Made by a program: the position numbers and the translations under genes
DNA from: Caulobacter radicis
Lineage (GTDB): Bacteria; Pseudomonadota; Alphaproteobacteria; Caulobacterales; Caulobacteraceae
Direction of reading: 5' to 3'
NCBI RefSeq assembly: GCF_003094615.1
Contig: NZ_QDKO01000009.1
Span: forward strand, 620,001-684,000
Length of the DNA stretch: 64,000 nucleotides
Notes under the pieces: model-generated
Told to the model about the DNA's origin: nothing
Database searches by the model: none
Seen by the model: only the letters and a program-made list of their open reading frames with translations
Part shown: piece after piece, positions 42,039 to 49,011 of the stretch
Layout of the letters: every line of letters starts with the position of its first letter
How positions within the stretch are numbered: the stretch's first letter is position 1

Positions 42039-43631
42039 TCAGGCCTCCAGGGCGCGCTTGTGCAGGCGGGTGATGGCGTCCAGCGACGAGAGCAGGGCGC
42101 CCTCCATCCAGCAGCCGACGTAGGAGGCGTGCTCGCCGGCCAGCACGATCCGCCGGTCCATGGCCACCAGGGTCTGGTAGTGCTGCTTGCGGGTCTCCTC
42201 GGTCCAGCGGGCGCAGCAGCCCAGCGCCCAGGGCACGCGGCTCCAGGCCACCGAGGCGCCGTTCGAAAATTCCTTGCGATAGCTCTGCGGGTGCAGCACC
42301 GAGCCCTGTTGCAGGGCGACCTCGATGCGCTGCTGCGGCGTCATGCCGGCCAGGCGATAGGCCCCCATCTCGCGGGCGAAGGCCCCCAGCAGCACGGCCG
42401 GCCCGTTTCCGAACAGGTTGTTGTTGGGGTAGGAGATCAGGGCGATCTCCTGGTCGGTGAAGCTGTGGCCGCCGTAGATGGAGTCTTCCTCCTCCCAGAA
42501 CCGCCGCTTCATCTCCAGGCCGATCTTCACCTGGCCGGAATAGGGCACGGCCTTGATGGCGGCGGCCAGGTCGTCGCTGATCTCGCTGTCGATCTGGCCG
42601 AGGATGGAAAGCGGAATGGTGCAAACACACCAGTCCGCCTTGGCCGTCTCGACCTTGCCCGTGGCGGTGTCGGAGAAGGTGACGGCCACGCCCTTGTCAT
42701 CCTGGGCGATCTTCGTGACCTTGGCGTTGAAGGTGACGAGGCCCTCGACCTGTTTGGCGAAGGCCTTGCCGATCATGTCCATGCCGCCGACGGGCTGGAA
42801 CATGGTGGTCTGCATCTCGTGGCCCATGAAGAAGGCCATCGAGGTCCAGACCTGCGGGTCGAGCACGTCGTGCAGGGCGTAGAGGTCGGACGGGATCGGC
42901 GCACCGTCGATCCCGCCGCCCGGCGGCCGCTCATAGCCCCGGTGGGCCGAGCTGCGCAGGCCCTTGGCGTAGCGATAGTCGCCATCGAGCATGCCCCAGC
43001 CCTTCAGGGCCTCCAGCAGCTTCTCGCGGTCCTCGGGCGTGACCGCGTCGTCCAGCGCCTTGGTGTTGATCGATTTCGCCAGCAGCTCGGCGACATTGCC
43101 CTCGAAGTCGGCCGCCGCGGCCTTGAAGCGCACCGGCTTGCCGTCGAACGCGGTCGAGGAATGGACGAAGGTGTTGTGGTTGAACTGGATGAAGGGCTCC
43201 AGCGCCACGCCGAATTGCTTGCAATAGTGAAGCAAGGTCCGGTGATGGTGCGGGATGCGCCAAGGGCCGGGGTTGAAGTAGTTGCCGGCCGCAAAGCCCA
43301 CCTTCTGGGTCGCGCCGCCCAGCTCGGTATAGGTGTCGCCGCCTCGCAGAGACCAGTTTCGGCCGCCCGCGCGGCCCTGGTATTCGAGGATCCGCACCTT
43401 GTAGCCGGCGCGGGTCAGCTCATAGGCGGCCAGCAGGCCGGCCAGGCCCGCCCCCAGCACCAGCACCGAGGCGCCGGGCCTTGCGCCCGCGAGGTTCGGC
43501 GGGCCGTGAAACTGGGTCTCGGCGGCGTGGCCGAGGGTGGTCATGGCCTGGTACAGCGCCGCCGTCCCGCCCACCTGGGCGATGGCGGTCAAGAGCTGTC
43601 TTCTGGTTGGTACGCGGACTCCGTCTGGCAT
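42039..43631 (-). CDS. Tat-exported flavin monoamine oxidase/dehydrogenase
   Basis: 530 residues from the ATG at 43631. The N-terminus has a twin-arginine type motif (VPTRRQLLTAIAQ, R10-R11). The FAD site is VLVLGAGLAGLLAAYELTRA with the Rossmann end EYQGRAGGRNW, the G-G-R-x-W of flavin amine oxidases. The C-terminal flavin-binding part is IVLAGEHASYVGCWMEGALL. It is of the MAO/L-amino-acid oxidase family, likely in the periplasm. The adjacent cytochrome c suggests it passes electrons to the respiratory chain and not directly to oxygen, as found for the nicotine enzyme NicA2 and its cytochrome. The amine substrate is unknown. Confidence 0.86.
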   Translation of the reverse strand: MPDGVRVPTRRQLLTAIAQVGGTAALYQAMTTLGHAAETQFHGPPNLAGARPGASVLVLGAGLAGLLAAYELTRAGYKVRILEYQGRAGGRNWSLRGGDTYTELGGATQKVGFAAGNYFNPGPWRIPHHHRTLLHYCKQFGVALEPFIQFNHNTFVHSSTAFDGKPVRFKAAAADFEGNVAELLAKSINTKALDDAVTPEDREKLLEALKGWGMLDGDYRYAKGLRSSAHRGYERPPGGGIDGAPIPSDLYALHDVLDPQVWTSMAFFMGHEMQTTMFQPVGGMDMIGKAFAKQVEGLVTFNAKVTKIAQDDKGVAVTFSDTATGKVETAKADWCVCTIPLSILGQIDSEISDDLAAAIKAVPYSGQVKIGLEMKRRFWEEEDSIYGGHSFTDQEIALISYPNNNLFGNGPAVLLGAFAREMGAYRLAGMTPQQRIEVALQQGSVLHPQSYRKEFSNGASVAWSRVPWALGCCARWTEETRKQHYQTLVAMDRRIVLAGEHASYVGCWMEGALLSSLDAITRLHKRALEA

Positions 43632-43836
43632 TGTGCTCGGCCCTATCCCCTTCGCCGCCGCCCGCGACGAGGCGGCGCTGGGCCGAGCTAAGCAGGGCGT
43701 CTGTCGCCCCCGCCGCCCACTTTGTTCGCGGGGCGAGCGGATGGGTTCGGAGATCACGGTTCCGCAGCGTTCGGACGATGGGGCTGCGCAGGAAACGGGC
43801 AGGACTGGGCGTTGATCGACTCACCGCCTCAAGTTC

Positions 43837-43985
43837 GTCATCCCGGGCGGAGGTCCGCGAAGCGGACTGTAGACCCGGGACCCAGGGGACTGGGTGCAGC
43901 GTTAGGGCGCTGCTCAGGCCGTGGCCGGCGCATCGCGTTGGCCCCTGGATCCCGGCTCTGCGCTTCGCTTCGGCCGGGATGACGG
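43837..43985. repeat. Inverted pair of family E repeats in a 365-base gap
   Basis: CGTCATCCCGGGCGGAGGTCC..GACCCGGGACCCAGGG at the left and CCCCTGGATCCCGGCTCTGCGCTTCGCTTCGGCCGGGATGACG at the right. This is a well-known type of dispersed repeat in Caulobacteraceae and Sphingomonads. The rest of 43632-43996 shows no gene; the amine oxidase promoter must be at its left end. Confidence 0.75.
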
Positions 43986-43996
43986 CTTGTGGGGGC

Positions 43997-44638
43997 TTAA
44001 GGAACCTCAGGCGCCGCCCACGGCTGGAACGCCTCGCGGGTCTTCAGCCTAGCGTAATAGGCCTCGACGGCCGGCAGGGCGTCGCGATCGATGGGCGAGG
44101 CGGCCCAGCGGTGGACCGAGACGCCCAGCACCACGTCGGCCAGGGTGAAGGTCTCGCCGGCGGCGAAGGCGCCGGTGCGGTCCAGCTGGCGATCGAGCAG
44201 GGCCATGGCGCCGTTCCAGGCGCGGACGCTGGCGGCGATCTGGGCCGGATCGTCGAAGCCGGGCATGCGGCGCACGAGGCCTGCGAAGGCGTAGCGCCAG
44301 GCGGTGTTGAGCTCGGTGGCCTGCCAGTCCATCCACTGCTCGACGGCGGCGCGGCCACGCGGCTCGGTCGGCAGAAGGGCCTCGCCGCCGACATGGCGCG
44401 AGGCGAGATAGCGGCAGATGGTGTTCGACTCCCACAGCGGCCCGTGCTCGTCGATGATCACCGGCACCAGGGCGTTGGGATTGAGCGCCAGGAAGGCCGG
44501 ATCGCTCGTGGGGGCGTAGCCTGTGCCCCAGTCCTCGCGCTCGTAGGCGAGATCGAGCTCGCCGCAGGTCCACAGCACCTTGCGGACGTTCAGCGACGAG
44601 GTGCGGCCCAATATCTTGAGCACAGTGATCTTGAGCAT
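43997..44638 (-). CDS. Glutathione S-transferase family protein
   Basis: 213 residues from the ATG at 44638, which has GGAGG at good spacing; the longer start at 44704 does not. N-terminal thioredoxin-like domain with KILGRTSSLNVRKVLWTC and the glutathione cis-Pro/Ser motif ALVPVIIDEHGPLWESNTIC. C-terminal helical domain with the N-capping FTLADVVLGVSVHRW. The active residue is a Ser in RTSSLNVRK. Typical soluble bacterial GST; substrate not known. Divergent from the TonB receptor gene with 120 bases between. Confidence 0.9.
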   Translation of the reverse strand: MLKITVLKILGRTSSLNVRKVLWTCGELDLAYEREDWGTGYAPTSDPAFLALNPNALVPVIIDEHGPLWESNTICRYLASRHVGGEALLPTEPRGRAAVEQWMDWQATELNTAWRYAFAGLVRRMPGFDDPAQIAASVRAWNGAMALLDRQLDRTGAFAAGETFTLADVVLGVSVHRWAASPIDRDALPAVEAYYARLKTREAFQPWAAPEVP

Positions 44639-44721
44639 GCGGGCCTCCGTGGCGCCGCGATTTCTAGCATTTCGGGCGCGGCGGCCGGCGGAGAAAATCT
44701 GCAAGGCGCGGCGGGCGGCGA

Positions 44722-44750
44722 CTCGTTATGTAGTCGAGTTACATAACGAG
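44722..44750. promoter_or_regulatory. Perfect 11-7-11 palindrome at the TonB-receptor operon
   Basis: CTCGTTATGTA (44722-44732) and TACATAACGAG (44740-44750) are exact inverted repeats around GTCGAGT. The right arm runs into the GAGGGG ribosome-binding site (44748-44753) of the receptor gene, whose ATG is at 44759. It is the only long perfect AT-containing palindrome in the region. It could be a repressor operator or an mRNA hairpin that hides the ribosome-binding site. It is not a match to a Fur or Zur box that I can recall. Confidence 0.7.
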
Positions 44751-44758
44751 GGGATTTC

Positions 44759-46786
44759 ATGCTGTTTCGCTCCGTACTGCTCGCCGGTTCGCTGCTGGCC
44801 GGCGCCGCCCACGCCCAGGGCGACGTCTATGCGCTGGGCGAGGTGCAGGTAACCGCGCGCAATGCCGCCGGCGAGACGGTGGGCGGCAGCACGGTCAAGG
44901 GCGAGGCTCTGCGCAAGTTCGACAAGGCCAGCGTCGACCAGGCGCTCGACCTGATCCCAGGCGCGGCGGCGGGCGCCAGCGGCGGCTCGCGCAACGAGCG
45001 GCTGGTGTTCATCCGCGGTTTCGACCGCTTCCAGACCACCCTGTCGATCGACGGCGTGCGGGTGTTCCTGCCGGCCGACAACCGTATCGACTTCGCGCGC
45101 TTCCTGACGGCGGATCTGTCGGAAGTGCAGGTCTCCAAGGGCTATGTCTCGGTGCTGGACGGTCCGGGCGGCCTGGGCGGGGCCATCAATCTGGTCACCC
45201 GCAAGCCCTCGCGGCCCTTCGAAGGCGAGATCCGGCTGGGCGCGGGCTTCGACGGCGACGGCTCGCTGAACAGCAACACCGTGTCGGGCCGCATCGGCGG
45301 CAAGACCGACCGCTTCTACGTCCAGGCCAGCGGCGCGCGCAGCGAGCGCACCCACTGGCGGCTGCCCGACGACTACAAGACCACGGCGCTGGAGAACGGC
45401 GGCAATCGCGACCACTCCGAAAGCGAGGACTGGCGGGTCAACCTCAAGGCCGGCTTCACGCCCAACGCCACCGACGAATACTCGATCACCTACACCCGCC
45501 AGGAGGGCGAGAAGAACGCGCCCTATCACGTCACCGATACGGCCAGCACCCGCTACTGGTCCTGGCCCTACTGGAACATCGACAGCCTGGCCCTGTTGAC
45601 CCGCACGAAGATCGCCGACAACGCGGTGCTGAAGGCCCGCGTCTATCGCAACAGCTTCGAGAACGCGCTCTACTCCTTCGACAACGCCCGCCAGAACAGC
45701 CAGACCCTGGGGCGGGCGTTCCGCTCCTACTATGACGACGTGGCCTATGGCGGGAACCTGGAGCTGGACGTCGACGTCACCGCCAGCAACACCCTGAAGG
45801 CCGCCGCCTTCTATCGTCGCGACGAGCACGTGGAGTGGCAGCAGAGCTTCGCCCCCGCCGCGACCGAACCGCGCCAGACGGTGATCGAGGACACCACCTC
45901 GGTCGCCCTGGAGGACACCCAGCGCTTCGGCGACAAGGTCGACCTGGTGGTCGGCGTGTCGCGCGATCGCCGCGACCTGGTCACCGCCCAGGACTACAAC
46001 TCGAACGCCTTCGTCTTCTATCCGCTGACCGACGACGTGGCCTGGAACGGCCAGGCGGCCCTGGTCTGGCGGCCGCTGCCCGACGTGCAGCTGCACGGCA
46101 GCGTCTCGTCGCGCGCCCGCTTTCCGACCCTGTTCGAGCGCTACAGCGCCCGCATGGGCCAGGCCGTGCCCAATCCGGACGTCAAGGCCGAGCGGGCGAT
46201 CAACTACGAGCTGGGCGGTTCGGTCGACTTCACCCCGCTGCTGAAGATCGAGGGGGCGGTGTTCTACAGCGACGTGCGCGACGCCCTGATCCTGATCCCG
46301 GTGGCGCTGGGCCCGCCCTACGGCACGGTCAACCAGACCAAGAACGCCGGCGACGGCGAGTATTACGGCCTGGAAGGCGCGGCGACCTTCAAGGCCGGCG
46401 ACCATCTGACCCTGGGCGGCAACTATACCTACCTGCACCGCAAGCTGACCGACCCGACCAACGCCGCCTTCCGTCCGACCGGCACGCCGGACCACAAGCT
46501 GTTCCTCTATGCCGACTGGACGCTGAACGACCGCCTGTCGCTGACGCCCAGCGTGGAGGCGGCGTCGAAGCGCTGGACGGTGACCTCGAGCTCGCTGGTC
46601 AGCCCCGCCCGCTACTACCGCACCGGCGGCTATGTGCTGGCCAATCTGACGGCCCAGGTGACGGTGACGCCGAAGATCGACGTCATCCTCGGGGCCCGCA
46701 ACCTGCTGGACCAGAAGTACCAGCTGGTCGACGGCTTCCCCGAGGAAGGCCGCAACTTCCGCGCCGACCTGCGGGTCAAGTTCTGA
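44759..46786 (+). CDS. TonB-dependent outer-membrane receptor (operon with MauG-like enzyme)
   Basis: 675 residues. Signal peptide 1-19 (MLFRSVLLAGSLLAGAAHA). Mature N-terminus with the TonB box-like ALGEVQVTARNAAGE, plug domain motifs FIRGFDRFQTTLSIDGVRVF and VLDGPGGLGGAINLVTRKP, barrel ending NFRADLRVKF. It is closer to siderophore/metal-chelate receptors than to the long sugar-type receptors, but the ligand is unknown. First gene of a three-gene operon with a small exported protein and a di-haem peroxidase, 11 bases and then 16 bases apart. A perfect palindrome overlaps its ribosome-binding site. Confidence 0.9.
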   Translation: MLFRSVLLAGSLLAGAAHAQGDVYALGEVQVTARNAAGETVGGSTVKGEALRKFDKASVDQALDLIPGAAAGASGGSRNERLVFIRGFDRFQTTLSIDGVRVFLPADNRIDFARFLTADLSEVQVSKGYVSVLDGPGGLGGAINLVTRKPSRPFEGEIRLGAGFDGDGSLNSNTVSGRIGGKTDRFYVQASGARSERTHWRLPDDYKTTALENGGNRDHSESEDWRVNLKAGFTPNATDEYSITYTRQEGEKNAPYHVTDTASTRYWSWPYWNIDSLALLTRTKIADNAVLKARVYRNSFENALYSFDNARQNSQTLGRAFRSYYDDVAYGGNLELDVDVTASNTLKAAAFYRRDEHVEWQQSFAPAATEPRQTVIEDTTSVALEDTQRFGDKVDLVVGVSRDRRDLVTAQDYNSNAFVFYPLTDDVAWNGQAALVWRPLPDVQLHGSVSSRARFPTLFERYSARMGQAVPNPDVKAERAINYELGGSVDFTPLLKIEGAVFYSDVRDALILIPVALGPPYGTVNQTKNAGDGEYYGLEGAATFKAGDHLTLGGNYTYLHRKLTDPTNAAFRPTGTPDHKLFLYADWTLNDRLSLTPSVEAASKRWTVTSSSLVSPARYYRTGGYVLANLTAQVTVTPKIDVILGARNLLDQKYQLVDGFPEEGRNFRADLRVKF

Positions 46787-46797
46787 GGAGCCCCGCC

Positions 46798-47322
46798 ATG
46801 CGTCTTGCCCTGATCCTCGCCGCCGGCCTCGCCCTTACTGCGCCCGCCGCCCTGGCCCAGACCCAGCCGGACGCGGCTTGCGCGCCCGGCGTCGAGGCCG
46901 GCCTGCCGCCGGAGCTTTCGGCCTGGGCGGCCAAGTCGCCATTGACGGCTGCGACCTCGGTCGCGGACCTGCCAAAGGTCTCGCTGGCGCCCGGCCAGGC
47001 CTATGCCGCCACGCTGTCGCCGACGCCGGACGTGGCCTACGCCGTCCAGCCGGAAAAGCCCGGCGGCACGGTCAGCAAGGGCGGCCTGTTCTCGCTGAAG
47101 GTCGACACGGCCGGCTCCTATGTGATCGCCCTGGGGACCGGCGCCTGGATCGACGTGCTGAAGGACGGCGCGGCCCAGCGCTCGACCGCCCACGGTCGGG
47201 GGCCGGCCTGCTCGACCGTGCGCAAGATGGTGACCTTCGATCTTTCGCCCGGCGACTACCTGATCCAGATCTCGGCCAACGCCCAGGCCGAGCTGCCGAT
47301 CATGGTCGCCCGCAAGCCCTGA
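46798..47322 (+). CDS. Small exported protein with a conserved-looking Cys pair
   Basis: 174 residues from the ATG at 46798. Signal peptide 1-20 (LALILAAGLALTAPAALAQ). The mature protein is beta-rich, with C28, C138, H132 and two tryptophans (W43, W117); the C-terminal part reads CSTVRKMVTFDLSPGDYLIQ. A C28-C138 disulfide is likely in the periplasm. I do not recognise a named family. Its position between a TonB receptor and a MauG-type di-haem enzyme recalls the partner protein MbnP in methanobactin operons, although I cannot show homology; a tryptophan here could be the oxidised target. That role is inference. Confidence 0.7.
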   Translation: MRLALILAAGLALTAPAALAQTQPDAACAPGVEAGLPPELSAWAAKSPLTAATSVADLPKVSLAPGQAYAATLSPTPDVAYAVQPEKPGGTVSKGGLFSLKVDTAGSYVIALGTGAWIDVLKDGAAQRSTAHGRGPACSTVRKMVTFDLSPGDYLIQISANAQAELPIMVARKP

Positions 47323-47338
47323 CGTGACGGGGAGGGGC

Positions 47339-48355
47339 GTGAAGCTGGAAGCCTACGGCAAGGCGCTGGCCCTGGCGGCTTGTCTGCTGCTGAGCGCCGC
47401 CTTCGCACCCGCCGCCGTCTCGGGCTTCGACTGGAAGCTGCCGGCGGGCGTCGCCCCGCCGCCGGTTCCGGCCGACAATCCGATGTCGGACGCCAAGGTC
47501 GCGCTGGGGCGCAAGCTGTTCTACGAGGCCGACCTCTCCATCGACGGCACGATGTCGTGCGCCACCTGCCACGAGCAGCGGCGCGGCTTCACCGACAGCA
47601 ACCGCACCCATCCCGGCGTGCATGGCGACCCGGGACGGCGCAACATCCAGACCCTGGCGAACGTCGGCTACTTCCGCGCCCTGACCTGGGGCGATCCGGG
47701 CGTGAAGACGCTGGAGGCCCAGGCCCTGATCCCGATCGCCGGGGCCAAGCCGGTCGAGATGGGCTTTGCCGGCCAGGAGGCGGTGCTGACCGCGCGTCTG
47801 GCCGGCCAGGCCTGCTATCGCAGGATGTTCGGCGAGGCCTTTCCCGAGGTTGGCGGCGAGGTCAGCATGGTGACGATCGCCAAGGCCCTGGCCGCCTTCC
47901 AGCGCACGCTCGTCTCGTTCGACAGCCCCCATGATCGGCGCAAGCGGGGCAAGGCCGTCGCGGTGTCGGCCGAAGCCGAGCGCGGCGAGCGGCTGTTCAG
48001 GGCGAACTGCGCGAGCTGCCATGCCGGCCCGCTGTTCACCGACGCCGACAAGGCCCGCTTCCACCGCATCGACGCGCCGTTCACCGGCGACCAAGGCCTC
48101 GCCGACGTCACCGGCGAGGCGACCGACGCCGGCCGCTTCCGCACGCCTTCGTTGCGGAACGTGGCGCTGAGCGCGCCTTACCTGCACGACGGCTCGGCCC
48201 CTACGCTGGAGATAGCGATCCGCCGGCATCGCGTGGCGATGCGGCTGGGGGATCGACAGGTCGCGGACCTCGTCGAGTTCCTGGGTACGCTGACCGACGA
48301 GGCCTTCGTCACCGATCCGCGGTTTTCCCTGCCTGAGCCTGGGTGCGGACCCTAG
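47339..48355 (+). CDS. Di-haem cytochrome c peroxidase/MauG-family protein
   Basis: 338 residues from the GTG at 47339 (GGGGAGG just upstream; the GTG at 47324 is an alternative). Signal peptide to ~27 (AYGKALALAACLLLSAAFAP). Two haem motifs: C74-A-T-C-H78 (MSCATCHEQRRGFTD) and C224-A-S-C-H228 (NCASCHAGPLFTD). The MauG/CcpA signature SAPYLHDGSAPTLEIAIRRH follows at the C-terminus. It is a periplasmic peroxidase or a MauG-like protein-modifying oxidase. Third gene of the TonB receptor operon. Its stop overlaps the stop of the convergent Reb gene (CTAG on both strands). Confidence 0.88.
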   Translation: MKLEAYGKALALAACLLLSAAFAPAAVSGFDWKLPAGVAPPPVPADNPMSDAKVALGRKLFYEADLSIDGTMSCATCHEQRRGFTDSNRTHPGVHGDPGRRNIQTLANVGYFRALTWGDPGVKTLEAQALIPIAGAKPVEMGFAGQEAVLTARLAGQACYRRMFGEAFPEVGGEVSMVTIAKALAAFQRTLVSFDSPHDRRKRGKAVAVSAEAERGERLFRANCASCHAGPLFTDADKARFHRIDAPFTGDQGLADVTGEATDAGRFRTPSLRNVALSAPYLHDGSAPTLEIAIRRHRVAMRLGDRQVADLVEFLGTLTDEAFVTDPRFSLPEPGCGP

Positions 48356-48888
48356 TCTTCCGGAAGGGTCCCCGCCGCAGCCGCCAGGGCGGCTGCGGCC
48401 GCGGCTTGGGCTTGGGCTGCGGCCTGGGTCTGGGTCATGGCGGCTTGCAGGGCTTGGGCGGCTTGTTGCATCGCCGCCTGCACTGCCGCGTTCGCCGACG
48501 CCATGGCGGCCTGGACGGCTTGGTTGGCCGCCCGCATCGCCGCTTCCTGCGCGGCTATGGCGGCCTGGATGGCCTGTTCCGTCACCGCCTCGGAAGGTTC
48601 GCTCGGCGGTGCAGGCGGGGCGGCGGCGAAGATTTCCTTCGTCGCCTCGCCGGCGCTGGCGGTGTCGACCGAGAGCAACGTCGAGATGCCCTGCGTCGTC
48701 GAGGCCTGCATCGTCTCATAGGCCTGCTGCTGGCTTTCCGTCGCATTGTGGGCGGCGTTCGCCAGGGCCTGGGCGGTCGCCTGGAACAGGTTGCCCATGG
48801 CTATGGCGGGCGCGTCGCCCAAAACCTTGGTGTTCACCTGGCTGACGGAGTCGGTGATCTGGTCGTTGACGTTGGTCGGGAAGGCCAT
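48352..48888 (-). CDS. RebB-family R-body protein with a hendecad-repeat tail
   Basis: 178 residues. Residues 1-77 are a RebA/RebB domain: NDQITDSVSQVNTKVLGDAP, AIAMGNLFQATAQALANAAH, QQQAYETMQASTTQGISTLL, SVDT. Such proteins polymerise into R-bodies, ribbons that unroll on a pH drop (Caedibacter toxin delivery). Residues 108-162 are five 11-residue repeats, four ending A-A-M (RAANQAVQAAM, ASANAAVQAAM, QQAAQALQAAM and relatives), followed by poly-Ala. Hendecads form long amphipathic helices. Family members are usually ~80-120 residues and come in clusters; this one is alone. It starts downstream of the lepA terminator and should have its own promoter in 48889-48920. Confidence 0.85.
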   Translation of the reverse strand: MAFPTNVNDQITDSVSQVNTKVLGDAPAIAMGNLFQATAQALANAAHNATESQQQAYETMQASTTQGISTLLSVDTASAGEATKEIFAAAPPAPPSEPSEAVTEQAIQAAIAAQEAAMRAANQAVQAAMASANAAVQAAMQQAAQALQAAMTQTQAAAQAQAAAAAALAAAAGTLPED

Positions 48889-48920
48889 GGTCGTCTCCGT
48901 GCTGGATCAGGCGGCCTTCA

Positions 48921-48962
48921 AACGAAAACCGCGGCTCATCCCTATGAATGGCCGCGGCTTTC
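48921..48962 (-). terminator. Terminator of lepA
   Basis: On the minus strand, AAAGCCGCGGC (48962-48951 region) pairs with GCCGCGGTTTT and runs into TTTTCGTTT. One base bulges. The A-run on the other side could also act for plus-strand transcripts. Confidence 0.8.
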
Positions 48963-49011
48963 AGAATAGGAAATTTCGCACAAGGCGGGGGAGGGCAGGG
49001 CCCTCCGCCGA

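Noticed and set aside
43632-43757. N-terminal extension of the amine oxidase to 43757
   Set aside because: The extra 42 residues are Arg/Ser/Pro-rich and would place the twin-arginine motif far from the N-terminus; the ATG at 43631 gives a normal Tat-type start.
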